A DNA stretch of 47,099 bases from Dehalococcoidia bacterium (GCA_021295965.1 JAGWBI010000018.1:1-47099); one strand, 5' to 3'; numbered from the stretch's first letter, positions 25,393-34,311 are shown. The notes: generated by a model not told the origin, from the sequence alone. Made by a program: numbers and translations.

Positions 25393-25454
25393 ATGCGGCG
25401 AAATCGTGTTTATCCTATGTAGTTGAGACGGAGCGACTGGAGGACGGACTGCCC

Positions 25455-26660
25455 ATGAAACCCTTGGATGGCATCAAGGTGCTGGACTTGACGCGCGCCC
25501 TGGCCGGCCCATTCTGCGCCACGATGCTGGGCGATTACGGCGCCGACGTGATCAAAATCGAACGGCCCGGCGTGGGCGATGACACCCGCAAATGGGGCCC
25601 GCCGTTCATCGGCGAGGAGTCGGCCTACTTCCTGTCGGTCAATCGCAACAAACGCAGCTTGACCCTGAACCTCCGGGACGAGAAGGCCCAGCAGGTCTTC
25701 CTGAAGCTCGCCGCCGACGCCGATGTCATCGTGGAGAACTTCACTCCCGACGTCATGACCAACTTCAACCTGGGCTACCAGGACGTGAAAAAGATCAACC
25801 CCGCCATCGTCTATTGCTCCATCTCCGGCTTTGGCGCCACGGGCCCCTATCGGGATCGACCCGCCTACGACCAGATCATGCAGGGCGTCAGCGGCCTGAT
25901 GAGCATTACCGGCGACCTGGGCGGGGATCCGCAGAAGGTCGGCATCGCCGTGACCGACATCGGCGCCGGTATGTGGGCCGCCTTCGCCATTATGTCCGCC
26001 CTGTATCACCGATCCGCCGGCGGCGGACCGGAAGTCAAGGGCGAGGGTCAATACATCGACCTCTCCATGCTGGACGCCCAGGTGGCGTGGATGACCTACC
26101 AGGCCGGCTACTACTTCGCCACCGGAGAGGCCCCGCAGCGGCTGGGCGCGGCCCACCCCACGCTGGTTCCCTACCAAGCTTTCATGGGCAAGGACGGCAA
26201 GTATTTCAACGTTGCCGTGGGTTCCGACCGCCTGTGGGACCGGTTCTGCGAGGGGATCAACCGCATGGACCTGCACGAGCACCCGGACTACTCCAACAAC
26301 GGCGTGCGCGTGAACAACCGCTCCAAGCTGGTGCCCCTGTTGCAGGAATATTTCCTGGCTCGGGAAGCCGACGACTGGGTTGCCGACCTGCAGGCCGTCA
26401 GCGTGCCGGCCGGCCCCATCAACGACCTGGCCGACGTTTTCACCGACCCCCAGGTGCTGCACCGCGATATGCTATTGGAGATGCCGCACCCCACGCTGGG
26501 ATCCGTCAAGCAGACGGGCCTGCCGATAAAGTTCTCCGAAACCCCGGGCGGGCTGGACAAGCACCCACCTCTGCTGGGCGAACACAACCGCGAAATCCTG
26601 ACCGGACTGGGATATTCCGACGCGGAAGTCGAACGGATGGAGACTGCCGGCGTCATTTAA
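25455..26660 (+). CDS. CaiB/BaiF family (class III) CoA-transferase
   Basis: Moves CoA between carboxylic acids. 401 aa, normal for the family. MKPLDGIKVLDLTRALAGPFC at the start, RNKRSLTLNLRDEKAQ, the catalytic Asp168 in AVTDIGAGMW and GEHNREILTGLGYS at the end are all typical. The acid substrate cannot be named. GGAGG lies about 11 bases before the ATG. It is followed after 35 bases by an SDR-like gene and then an M24 peptidase, probably as one transcript. Confidence 0.95.
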   Translation: MKPLDGIKVLDLTRALAGPFCATMLGDYGADVIKIERPGVGDDTRKWGPPFIGEESAYFLSVNRNKRSLTLNLRDEKAQQVFLKLAADADVIVENFTPDVMTNFNLGYQDVKKINPAIVYCSISGFGATGPYRDRPAYDQIMQGVSGLMSITGDLGGDPQKVGIAVTDIGAGMWAAFAIMSALYHRSAGGGPEVKGEGQYIDLSMLDAQVAWMTYQAGYYFATGEAPQRLGAAHPTLVPYQAFMGKDGKYFNVAVGSDRLWDRFCEGINRMDLHEHPDYSNNGVRVNNRSKLVPLLQEYFLAREADDWVADLQAVSVPAGPINDLADVFTDPQVLHRDMLLEMPHPTLGSVKQTGLPIKFSETPGGLDKHPPLLGEHNREILTGLGYSDAEVERMETAGVI

Positions 26661-26695
26661 CGCCGGATCACCAGCAGGGTCGGGAGGAAGCCAAG

Positions 26696-27523
26696 ATGGA
26701 CCTGGGACTGCAAGATACCGTTGCGCTGGTGGTCGATTCGCATCTGGAGATCGCCACCGCCGCCGCCGCCGCGCTGGGCAAGGAAGGGGCGGTTCTTTCG
26801 TTGACCGCGCCCGACAGCTACAATATGCGCCAAGTCGAGCTTTCCCTGGCGCGTATGCACATTCCGCAAGACCGCTTTCGAGCCGTCATTGCCGACCTGG
26901 GCAAGGAGCAGGACATTCACCGACTGGTCCGTGAAACCCTGCACCGGCAGGGCCAGGTCGGTGTTCTAATCACCACCATCCAGGAGCACGACGGCCCGCC
27001 GGCCAGCGAACTGGAGGACGAACAAATCGAACCCGCCCTGGCGCGGAATTTCATGTCCGCCGTGCATCTGACGCGGGAAGTGCTTCCCCACATGAAGCGG
27101 TTCGGCACCGGCCGCATCATCAACCTGGTGCCGTTCTCCGCCATGGAAGTGTCTCCGCAAAACACCCTGTCCTCGCTGAGCCTGGCCCCGGTGTTGGCTT
27201 ACTTCAAGGGTCTGGCTTCCGAGTTGGCCCCGTACAACATCACGGTGAACAACGTGATCTACGCGGGGGTTCATTCGGAGGAGGCGGAAACGGCCGTCCG
27301 AGAGCAGGCTGCCCTGGAACTGGAGAACCCGGAAGACGAGGAAGAGGTCCGGGCTCGCACCCAGGCCAAGCTCCAGCAAATGGCCGCCGCCGCTCCCATG
27401 CAACGAATGGGCAAACCCCACGAAATCGGAGATATAGTGTGCATGGTCGCCTCCGCGCGGGCCTCCTACCTGACCGGCGAAAACATACTCGTGGACGGCG
27501 GCATCCACCACAATTACGCCTGA
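26696..27523 (+). CDS. SDR-like protein lacking catalytic and cofactor motifs
   Basis: 275 aa with the overall short-chain dehydrogenase layout: GRIINLVPFSAM, ELAPYNITVNNV and a C-terminal ASYLTGENILVDGG. But the Gly-rich NAD(P) loop TGxxxGxG is replaced by VDSHLEIAT, the NNAG strand by LITTIQEH, and at the YxxxK positions I read Ser159 and Leu163. It is therefore probably not an oxidoreductase. GGAGG lies 9 bases before the ATG. Its place between a CoA-transferase and a peptidase suggests a structural or ligand-binding role. Confidence 0.85.
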   Translation: MDLGLQDTVALVVDSHLEIATAAAAALGKEGAVLSLTAPDSYNMRQVELSLARMHIPQDRFRAVIADLGKEQDIHRLVRETLHRQGQVGVLITTIQEHDGPPASELEDEQIEPALARNFMSAVHLTREVLPHMKRFGTGRIINLVPFSAMEVSPQNTLSSLSLAPVLAYFKGLASELAPYNITVNNVIYAGVHSEEAETAVREQAALELENPEDEEEVRARTQAKLQQMAAAAPMQRMGKPHEIGDIVCMVASARASYLTGENILVDGGIHHNYA

Positions 27524-27569
27524 CCCATCCGGTCCGGCGCTCGCGCACTTCCCACAGGAGGGCGATTCC

Positions 27570-28760
27570 ATGGCCAATACGACAATGTTGCAGGACGCCC
27601 GGGAATTTCTACGCCGGGAAAATCTTCCCGCATGGTTGATTTACGACTATCTCGGTTGCAACCCCGTATTAGCGCAGGTCGCCACTCCGTCCGGCCACGT
27701 GACCCGGCCCGTTTTCCTGCTGGTGCCGGCCGATGGCTCGCCCCGCCTGCTGACGCATCACGTTGACGCCGGCAAGTTCGCCAACTCCGGCGTGGACACG
27801 GTGGTTTACAGCAGTCGCGCGACACTGGAAAGCGCCCTGCGGGATGCCCTGGCGCAATGCGACCGCGTGGCCATGGAATACTCGCCGCGCAACGGGCTGC
27901 CCCGGGTGTCCCGCGTGGACGCCGGCACCGTGGAGCTGGTGCGCAGCATGGGGCCGGAGGTGATCTCCTCGGCCGACCTGATGCAATACGCCACGCAGCG
28001 CTGGTCGCCGGAACAACTGGCCGGCCACCGTCGCGCCGCCGAAACCCTGGGCCGCATCGTCAACGAAGCCTTTGCCCGCGTCGGCCAGCGCCTCAATCAA
28101 CCGGGATCCGGCGGGCCCACCGAGTTTGAAATCGCGGAGTTCATCCGCAGCCGGTTCCGGGAGGAGGGCCTCACCACCACCGACGGCCCCATTGTGTCCA
28201 CCAACGCCCACTGCTCGGATCCTCATTACGAACCCGCCCCGGAGGGCAGCAGCGTCATCGCCCCCGGCGACTGGCTGCTCATCGACCTGTGGGCGCGGGA
28301 AGACACGACCGGCAGCGTGTACGCCGACATCACCTGGACCGCCTACGTGGGCGACAACCCGCCGGAACGCCACCGTGAGATCTTTGACATCGTTCTGGGC
28401 GCAAGGGATGCTGCGTTGGACTTCCTACAGGACACTCACGCACGCGGCGAGGACATCCAGGGTTGGCAGGCCGACGAGGTGGCCCGGCAGTACATCACCG
28501 AGCGCGGCTACGGCGACTACTTCACCCACCGCCTCGGCCATAGCATCTACCACACCGTCCACGGCGAGGGCGTCAACCTGGACAACTTCGAGACCCACGA
28601 CACCCGCCGGATCATCCCCGGCGTGGGGTTCTCCATCGAGCCGGGCATCTACCTCCCCGAGTTTGGCGTCCGCTCCGAGATCGACGCCTACATGAGTGAG
28701 GACGGCCCCTACGCCTCGTCCCCGGTACAGCGGGAGATTGTGCTGATTACTGCCCCGTAA
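27570..28760 (+). CDS. M24 family metallopeptidase (Xaa-Pro aminopeptidase-like)
   Basis: 396 aa with a creatinase-type N-terminal domain (1-150) and a pita-bread catalytic domain. Metal ligands appear in order: Asp in LLIDLWAR, Asp in VYADITWT, His in HRLGHSIY, Glu in FSIEPGIYLP and Glu in VRSEIDAYM. Members cleave Xaa-Pro bonds or hydrolyse creatine-like compounds; the Asp-Leu-Trp instead of Asp-x-Gly is somewhat unusual. Its AGGAGGG site precedes the ATG, and the 3' end overlaps the convergent YceI gene by 14 bases. Confidence 0.92.
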   Translation: MANTTMLQDAREFLRRENLPAWLIYDYLGCNPVLAQVATPSGHVTRPVFLLVPADGSPRLLTHHVDAGKFANSGVDTVVYSSRATLESALRDALAQCDRVAMEYSPRNGLPRVSRVDAGTVELVRSMGPEVISSADLMQYATQRWSPEQLAGHRRAAETLGRIVNEAFARVGQRLNQPGSGGPTEFEIAEFIRSRFREEGLTTTDGPIVSTNAHCSDPHYEPAPEGSSVIAPGDWLLIDLWAREDTTGSVYADITWTAYVGDNPPERHREIFDIVLGARDAALDFLQDTHARGEDIQGWQADEVARQYITERGYGDYFTHRLGHSIYHTVHGEGVNLDNFETHDTRRIIPGVGFSIEPGIYLPEFGVRSEIDAYMSEDGPYASSPVQREIVLITAP

Positions 28761-29595
28761 TCGTCCCTACGAAGTCCAGCTCCAGGAGGATGGTGTCCTC
28801 CACGCTGATCACTATCGCCACACTGGGCTTGTCCATCCCGAAATCGTCGAAGGTGAACTCGACGTTGGCCGACCCGGTTACCGTCCCGTCCCCGGCGAAG
28901 TCGGCGGCGGCGTCCCAGGTCACTTCCCGCGTCTGATCGCGCACCGTCAAATCCCCGGTGATGGTGAACTCCGCCGGTCCGCTGGCATCGCTGATGGGCG
29001 CGGGCAGCCCGTCAAACGACCTCGGCGCGAACACCACTTCAGGCCACGTATCCGTCTCCAGCGTCCTTCGCCGCACGTAGCCATCCCGCCGGTCGCTGTC
29101 GGTGCGCAGCGTGGCCGCCTGCACTGCGATCCGGCTCTCGTCGGCGGCTACATTCCCATCGGCATCGAAAACAACGACACCCGAAACGTCGGTGGTTTCC
29201 CCGGTGGCTATCTTGAACCCGGTGCTGGCCAGCACTTCCTCCACCATGTAACGGGCGATGGTGCCCTCCTCGAGGGCGAAAACCGTCCCGCCGCCGCCGC
29301 TGCTGACCGGCGCTTCCGTTGGCGGGACCGGGGTGTCGGTGGACGAGGGGGGAGCGGTGGCTTCGGCCGGAGCTTGCGCCCGAGGCGCCGGCTCGTTGGT
29401 GGGCGGAGGCGGGGCGGGGGTATTGGTCGCCGGCGGCGCAGACGTGGCGGCGGGCATGGCCGTTGGCTGCGGGGCGGCCGGTTGGGATGCCGCTGGCTCC
29501 TCAGCCGGCCCGGCGCAGGCCATGGCGACAACCGCCGCGGCGACGAGAGCAAAAGCGGCAATGGCAAAGACGGCGTGCCGATTAAGTACGTGCAT
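28747..29595 (-). CDS. YceI-domain lipoprotein
   Basis: 282 aa from the ATG giving MHVLNRH (GGAG about 10 bases upstream). A signal peptide ends in a lipobox with Cys27 (VVAMAC), so it is lipid-anchored outside the membrane. A Pro/Ala/Thr-rich linker of about 75 residues leads to a YceI-like beta-barrel (about 105-282), with blocks RRRTLETDTWPEVVF, FTITGDLTVRDQTREVTW and the final LDFVGTI. YceI proteins bind isoprenoid or lipid-like ligands. The linker is strongly repetitive and suited to crossing a cell-wall layer. Confidence 0.9.
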   Translation of the reverse strand: MHVLNRHAVFAIAAFALVAAAVVAMACAGPAEEPAASQPAAPQPTAMPAATSAPPATNTPAPPPPTNEPAPRAQAPAEATAPPSSTDTPVPPTEAPVSSGGGGTVFALEEGTIARYMVEEVLASTGFKIATGETTDVSGVVVFDADGNVAADESRIAVQAATLRTDSDRRDGYVRRRTLETDTWPEVVFAPRSFDGLPAPISDASGPAEFTITGDLTVRDQTREVTWDAAADFAGDGTVTGSANVEFTFDDFGMDKPSVAIVISVEDTILLELDFVGTITGQ

Positions 29596-29736
29596 GGGAA
29601 TCAATCTCCGTAAGTCGGTCGGGGCAGTATATCAGGAGAGCCGCAATGGAATTGTCACATTTCGCACACCAAATCGGAGACGGGTATCGAAATACCCCGC
29701 AGGCGTGCCGGGAACCGTCAACACATGGCCGTCTTC

Positions 29737-29765
29737 TTGACATATTCAAGCCCGGCAGGTAGCAT
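29737..29765 (+). promoter_or_regulatory. Promoter of the SAM riboswitch/mtnA transcript
   Basis: A perfect TTGACA (29737-29742), 17-base spacer and TAGCAT (29760-29765). Predicted start near 29772, about 30 bases before the riboswitch P1 stem, which fits its function. Confidence 0.65.
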
Positions 29766-29799
29766 CAATAGCAATTAAAAACTGGATACGCTGCTGGAA

Positions 29800-29942
29800 C
29801 CCTTATTCAGACAGGCGGAGGGAACGGCCCTGTGAAGCCTGGCAACCTGTCCTGCTCACCCTGCGGGATGAGGTGCTAAATCCGGCGTCCCGCGAACCGG
29901 CGCAACGGCGCGCCAGACCTGCGGTGTGACGAAAGATGAGGG
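29800..29942 (+). ncRNA. SAM-I (S-box) riboswitch aptamer
   Basis: The conserved S-box core is clear: GGCGGAGGGAACGGCCCTGT, then GAAGCCTGGCAACC, AGGTGCTAAATCC and GAAAGATGAG. P1 is formed by CTTATT (29802-29807) and GATGAG (29935-29940). An intrinsic terminator follows 16 bases later and mtnA starts 140 bases downstream. In this class SAM binding stabilises P1 and lets the terminator form, so high SAM turns off the genes below. Target mtnA (methionine salvage) agrees with the ligand. Confidence 0.93.
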
Positions 29943-29958
29943 GAGGACTGTGTTGTTG

Positions 29959-29992
29959 GGCTCTCCCAATATCGGGTGAGCCTTCCTTTTTT
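29959..29992 (+). terminator. Riboswitch-controlled intrinsic terminator
   Basis: Stem GGCTC-T-CCC with loop AATATC and GGG-T-GAGCC (29959-29982), followed by TTCCTTTTTT. It sits between the SAM-I aptamer and mtnA, the expected expression platform. Confidence 0.82.
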
Positions 29993-30081
29993 GCCCCAAC
30001 TCGACCCGGAATAGCCGCTCCGCCCGTCCATGGCAGCGTTACACCGTCCGCCCCGACGGACCCCTGAACTGCGGCTTGTTT

Positions 30082-31125
30082 ATGACCGAAATTCGTCCAA
30101 TCAACTGGACCGGCGCCCGGCTGGAGTTGCTTGATCAGACGCTCCTGCCCCACGAGCACACCACCGTCAGCATCACTGACTATCGTGTTGCCGCCGCCGC
30201 CATCACCGATATGCGTGTTCGCGGCGCGCCGGCCATCGGCGTCACCGCTGCTTACGCCGTGGTGCTGGCCGCCGCCGAACTGCAATCCCGGGAGCGGGAC
30301 CATTTTATCGGCGCGTTGCGCCAGGCCGGTATGCACATCGCCGCGGCCCGTCCCACCGCCGTCAATCTGGGCTGGGCCGTGCGGCGCATGATGCGCGTCG
30401 CCGAGGCGGAACCCGACCCCGGCAGCATCCTGCCCCGCCTGGAGGCCGAGGCCCGGCGCATCCAGGAAGAGGATGAGGCCATCAACCGTCGCATCGGCGA
30501 GCATGGCCGCCCCCTGATGCCGCCCGACGGCCAGGGCGTGCTGACCCACTGCAACACCGGGGCTTTGGCTACCTCAGCCTTCGGCACCGCCCTGGGCGTT
30601 ATTCGCGCCGGCTGGGAATCCGGCGGACGGTTCAACGTCTATAACACCGAGACGCGACCCTGGCTGCAGGGTGCGCGGCTAACCTCCTGGGAGTTCCAGC
30701 AGCTGGGCATACCGGCCACGCTCATCGCCGACTCCGCCGCCGGCGTTTTGATGCGCCAGGGCGCCGTTTCCTGCGTGATTACCGGCGCCGACCGCGTCGC
30801 CGCCAACGGCGACACCGCCAACAAGATTGGCACCTACACGCTGGCCGTGCTGGCCCACGAGAACGGCATACCCTTCTACATCGCCGCGCCCACCAGCACG
30901 GTTGACCTGGCCATCGCCCACGGCGATAACATCGCCATCGAGGAACGGCCCCAACACGAGGTGACCGGCTACGGCGGCGCGCCGATCGCGCCCGAAGGGA
31001 CACCCGCCTACAACCCGGCCTTCGACGTGACGCCCCACCGCTACATCGCCGGCATCGTCACCGAGGCCATGGTGTGCCGACCTCCTTACACCGAGTCGCT
31101 GCGACAGGCGGTGGACGCCGTGTGA
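30082..31125 (+). CDS. mtnA: S-methyl-5-thioribose-1-phosphate isomerase
   Basis: Converts methylthioribose 1-phosphate to methylthioribulose 1-phosphate in methionine salvage. 347 aa with VRGAPAIG (47-53), the catalytic Cys157 in THCNTGALAT, ETRPWLQGARLTSWE and the catalytic Asp237 in ITGADRVAANGDTANKIGTY. I start at ATG 30082; a TTG two codons earlier is also open. Controlled by the SAM riboswitch just upstream. mtnP lies 1.8 kb downstream; the later enzymes of the pathway (mtnB, mtnC, mtnD type) are not in the window. Confidence 0.96.
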   Translation: MTEIRPINWTGARLELLDQTLLPHEHTTVSITDYRVAAAAITDMRVRGAPAIGVTAAYAVVLAAAELQSRERDHFIGALRQAGMHIAAARPTAVNLGWAVRRMMRVAEAEPDPGSILPRLEAEARRIQEEDEAINRRIGEHGRPLMPPDGQGVLTHCNTGALATSAFGTALGVIRAGWESGGRFNVYNTETRPWLQGARLTSWEFQQLGIPATLIADSAAGVLMRQGAVSCVITGADRVAANGDTANKIGTYTLAVLAHENGIPFYIAAPTSTVDLAIAHGDNIAIEERPQHEVTGYGGAPIAPEGTPAYNPAFDVTPHRYIAGIVTEAMVCRPPYTESLRQAVDAV

Positions 31126-31150
31126 CTCCTCTGCAATGTCGCAAGATATG

Positions 31151-31174
31151 ACGCAAAGGCGCAGAGACGCAAAG
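31151..31174. repeat. ACGCAAAGGCGC / GACGCAAAG short repeat
   Basis: In the 80-base mtnA-31206 gap, ACGCAAAGGCGCAGAGACGC AAAG is a short direct-repeat motif (ACGCAAAG twice) of a kind common in bacterial intergenic DNA. No further copies were seen in this window. Confidence 0.4.
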
Positions 31175-31205
31175 ACAGGACTGCCCCGTTTATCGACGTG
31201 AAAAC

Positions 31206-32300
31206 ATGACGATTGATTCTCAAACCCGCCGCCGCATCGCCCGCACCGGCCTCACCGCCTGCGACTCGGAGCGAGCCTGCCCCGGCTACACCCTCTACGC
31301 CCCCCTCTCCGGCAACGGCGAGGTATATCTTCTGGACACCAACGGCGAGGTCGCCCACCGGTGGCAGATGCCGTATCCGCCGGGCCTGTACGGCTACCTG
31401 CTGCCCAACGGCAACCTGTTCTACGGCGGCAAGGTGCGTGATGACGGCGGTTGGGACATCTTCGAGGCGATGAAGCGTTTCAAGGGCGGCATCATGCTGG
31501 AGGCCGACTGGGACGGCAACATCCTCTGGGAACACCGGGACCCGTACCACCACCACGACGCGCGGCGCACCGAATCGGGCGGCTGCCTGTACATGACGGT
31601 GGAACGGATGGATGACGCCCAGGCCGCCCGAATCAAGGGCGGACAGCCCGGCACCGATTCCGGCGGGATGTGGGCCGACGTCCTGGTGGAAGTGGACGCC
31701 GCCGGCAACCGCGTCTGGGAGTGGCACGCTGCCGAGCACCTGGACGAGAGCGCCCACGTTGTCACCTTCAACGACCTGCGCGACGAGTGGAGCCACGGCA
31801 ACACCGTCGTCCCGCTGCCTGACAACCGCGTGATGTTCAGCTTCCGCAACATCTCCACCGTCGGCATCATCGACAAAGCCAGCGGCAATATCGTCTGGCA
31901 GATCAGCGACAACGTCCTGGCCCAGCAGCACGACCCGTCGCTGCTGGACAACGGTAACGTGCTCATCTACGACAACGGCTCCCACAGCCGCCACAACCCG
32001 CTGCCGGCGTCCCGCGTCATCGAGGTGGACCCGTCCACCAACGAAATCGTCTGGGAGTACCGGGACAACCCTCCCTTCAACTTCTTCAGCGCGTACATCT
32101 CCGGCGCGCGCCGCCTGCCCAACGGCAACACGCTGATTACCGAGGGCCAGCCCGGGCGCATCTTCCAGGTTACGCCCGAGGGAAACGTCGTCTGGGAATA
32201 CATCAACCCCCACTTCGCGCCCAACGAGCAGGGCTTTGAGGTCAACAGCGTCTTTCGCTCCAACCACTACCTGCCGGAGCAGGTACCGCGACTGCGCTGA
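31206..32300 (+). CDS. Arylsulfotransferase-like beta-propeller protein
   Basis: 364 aa resembling the arylsulfotransferase (ASST / Arylsulfotran_2) families: repeated blades of the type VYLLDTNGEVAHRW, GNILWEHRDPYHHHD, GNRVWEWH and NEIVWEYRDNPP with LPNGN turns. A His-rich YHHHD segment and SHGNTVVPLPDNR carry candidate catalytic His residues. It lacks a signal peptide, unlike periplasmic ASST enzymes, so the role is open: sulfate transfer or simply a PQQ-like propeller. It lies inside the methionine cluster, between mtnA and the membrane protein gene, with which it is nearly fused (1-base gap). Confidence 0.8.
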   Translation: MTIDSQTRRRIARTGLTACDSERACPGYTLYAPLSGNGEVYLLDTNGEVAHRWQMPYPPGLYGYLLPNGNLFYGGKVRDDGGWDIFEAMKRFKGGIMLEADWDGNILWEHRDPYHHHDARRTESGGCLYMTVERMDDAQAARIKGGQPGTDSGGMWADVLVEVDAAGNRVWEWHAAEHLDESAHVVTFNDLRDEWSHGNTVVPLPDNRVMFSFRNISTVGIIDKASGNIVWQISDNVLAQQHDPSLLDNGNVLIYDNGSHSRHNPLPASRVIEVDPSTNEIVWEYRDNPPFNFFSAYISGARRLPNGNTLITEGQPGRIFQVTPEGNVVWEYINPHFAPNEQGFEVNSVFRSNHYLPEQVPRLR

Positions 32301-32301
32301 A

Positions 32302-32919
32302 ATGAGATCCCCGGTGTACATCGACCAGTTTGGAACTTCCGCGACGGGCTCCGGCGAGTTTCCATACGGGTGCCGGATGTCCGTGACGCGCATCGTCTGT
32401 ATGAGCGTCGTCAGTATGGGCCTGTACTGGTTTTACTGGATGTACCGCACCTGGCGGCAATTCCGCGATCTTACCGCCGGCGCGCCCGAACGGGCCGGTC
32501 AAACCCACTACCCCATCTCGCATGGCCTGACGCAGCTGCCGCCAATCTACGGCTTCTTCCGGTTCCATGCTCACGTCAGAGAATACAAAGCCCTGGCCGA
32601 AGAGAGCGGTGTTGCCAACAGCCTCAACCCGGGGCTTCTCACGATCTTCGTCATCACCGGATGGCTGTGGGGTTTGGCCGGCGTCATTATGGGGGACCCG
32701 GAAATACTCGGCGTGGTGGGGATAATCCTGAGCCTGGTTGCCCTTGCGTTATCAATCGCAGTTATGGCGCGCGTCCAATCCAATCTCAACCACTACTGGG
32801 CAAAGCTTGGCGGAACGCCGGCGCAGAACGCTCGGTTCGGCAAAGGTGAAATCGTGTGCATCGTCCTTGGCGTCATCTTCTGGCTTGGTACTATCGCCAG
32901 GTTTGTCTCGTCCTCATAG
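32302..32919 (+). CDS. DUF4234-like membrane protein
   Basis: 205 aa with about four hydrophobic helices. SVTRIVCMSVVSMGLYWFYW ahead of MYRTWRQFRD resembles the DUF4234 start, where a short helix is followed by YW-rich and basic residues; helices near 110-130 (LTIFVITGWLWGLAG), 135-160 and 185-205 follow. Starts one base after the previous stop (TGA-A-ATG), so the two are coupled. Function unknown. Confidence 0.7.
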   Translation: MRSPVYIDQFGTSATGSGEFPYGCRMSVTRIVCMSVVSMGLYWFYWMYRTWRQFRDLTAGAPERAGQTHYPISHGLTQLPPIYGFFRFHAHVREYKALAEESGVANSLNPGLLTIFVITGWLWGLAGVIMGDPEILGVVGIILSLVALALSIAVMARVQSNLNHYWAKLGGTPAQNARFGKGEIVCIVLGVIFWLGTIARFVSSS

Positions 32920-32972
32920 ATTGCAAGACCGACCGTCCCCTTTTATCCGTCTGATTAAGGAACTCAACTCCT

Positions 32973-33838
32973 ATGCCCAACCATCCCCAAGCGGAAATCG
33001 CCATCATCGGCGGCAGCGGCCTCTACGAAATACAAGGCTTTGCCGAAACCGCCGTGGTGGATATTGACACGCCCTACGGCAAACCCAGCGACCTCATCAC
33101 CGTTGGGGAGCTGCTGGAGGTGCCGGTGGCCTTCCTGCCGCGTCATGGCCGGGGGCACCGCGTGAACCCCACCGAACTCCCCTTCCGGGCCAACATCTAT
33201 GCCCTGAAAACCCTGGGGGTCAAGCGCGTCGTCTCCGTCAGCGCCGTGGGCAGCCTTCAGGTGGACTACGAACCCCAGCACCTGGTGATACCCGACCAGT
33301 TGATTGACCGCACCCGCCGCCGGGACAGCACCTTTTTTGAAGACGGCGTGGTGGCCCATATATCTTTCGCCGATCCCTTCTGCCCCGGCGTGAGCACCAT
33401 CCTCGCCGACGGTGGCGTTGGTCAGGGCATCCCCACCCACCAGGGCGGGACGCTGGTGGTGATGGAAGGGCCCGCCTTCTCGACCCGCGCCGAGTCGAAC
33501 ATGTACCGCTCCTGGGGCGGCGACATCATCGGGATGACCACCCTGCCCGAGGCCAAGCTGGCCCGCGAGGCCGAGATGTGCTACGCCGTGATGGCCTGGG
33601 TCACCGACTACGACTGCTGGCATCCGGAACACGACGACGTGACGGTGGAGATGGTGGTGGAGAACCTGGTGGCCAACGTGGCCAACAGCCGCATCATCCT
33701 GCGCCACAGGAACCCTGCGAATGCCAGACCGCCCTCACCAACGCCATCATCACCGACCGCAAGCGAATTTCCGAAGCGGCCTACCGCCGGCTGCACCCCA
33801 TCGCCGGCTCCCATCTTGACCCGCTGCCGAACGCCTAG
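32973..33838 (+). pseudogene. mtnP: S-methyl-5'-thioadenosine phosphorylase, frameshifted
   Basis: Phosphorolysis of methylthioadenosine to adenine and methylthioribose 1-phosphate, the substrate made for MtnA. GGSGLY (13-18), FLPRHGRGH (54-62) and MEGPAFSTRAES (164-175) are intact. Near base 33705 (residue about 245, ILRHRN) the frame breaks: the family-like end ECQTALTNAIITDRKRISE continues in another frame to the TAG at 33838, while the original frame runs on for 100 aa of Pro/Arg-rich nonsense to 34022. A single-base loss explains it. It may be a real mutation or a sequencing error; only about 45 residues are affected. Confidence 0.82.
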
Positions 33839-33928
33839 GTTCCCGGTTCTACGGGAATCGCGAGAAACGAATCGAGAACGACGCCACCGATGTCGGAAAC
33901 GACATCAATGCCCCAAGGAGGTAATCAA

Positions 33929-34288
33929 ATGCCACGCCAGAACCCCGGAGAACCCTACTACCGGGTGGATTCCCCGGAAGCCATGCAAATCCTGCAGGCC
34001 GACCCGGAAAACACCGTCGTAATCGACGTGCGCCGCGATGACGAATGGGTCACCGGCCACGCCAGCGGCGCGATACACATCAACGTTGACGACCTGGCCG
34101 GACGCATGGACGAGGTGCCCGAGGACAAGAAACTGCTCTTCATCTGCGCCGCCGGCGTCCGCAGCGGATTGGCCTGTGAACTGGCCGCCGCCATGGGCTA
34201 CGACTCGGAGATGCTCTACAACGTTGAGGACGGCACCCCGTCCTGGATCGCCGCCGGCAACCCCACTTCCTACGGCAACGATCCGTAA
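33929..34288 (+). CDS. Rhodanese-domain protein
   Basis: Single rhodanese domain, 119 aa. VVIDVRRDDEWVTGHASGAIHIN is the typical first half; the active-site loop has Cys73 in FICAAGVRSG. It would carry sulfur as a persulfide. The ATG at 33929 has a near-perfect AAGGAGGT 6 bases upstream, far better than the upstream in-frame ATG at 33890. It is encoded between mtnP and ahcY, so a link to sulfur metabolism is reasonable but not shown. Confidence 0.92.
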   Translation: MPRQNPGEPYYRVDSPEAMQILQADPENTVVIDVRRDDEWVTGHASGAIHINVDDLAGRMDEVPEDKKLLFICAAGVRSGLACELAAAMGYDSEMLYNVEDGTPSWIAAGNPTSYGNDP

Positions 34289-34311
34289 TTTCCCACGACA
34301 GGCCGCAGCCC

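Larger units (their letters stand above)
25133..25454. other. Divergent intergenic region (322 bases)
   Basis: Between the molybdopterin dehydrogenase (minus) and the CoA-transferase (plus). It holds a dispersed repeat at 25245-25280 and a good promoter for the CoA-transferase (25366-25392). No gene is visible; frames here run through the repeat and lack start signals. Confidence 0.6.

Noticed and set aside
22883..25426. 847-codon plus-strand open frame opposite the molybdopterin dehydrogenase
   Set aside because: It is a GC-rich antisense shadow: Gly/His/Val-rich composition with no domain, and the minus strand has a complete, well-matched enzyme.
25592..26695. Long N-terminal extension of the SDR-like protein
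   Set aside because: It overlaps the CoA-transferase in another frame and is Arg/Pro-rich; the ATG at 26696 has GGAGG at 9 bases and starts the fold properly.
33712..34022. Arg/Pro-rich 100-residue C-terminal extension of MtnP
   Set aside because: It is the out-of-frame read after the frameshift; the family-like ending lies in another frame and stops at 33838.
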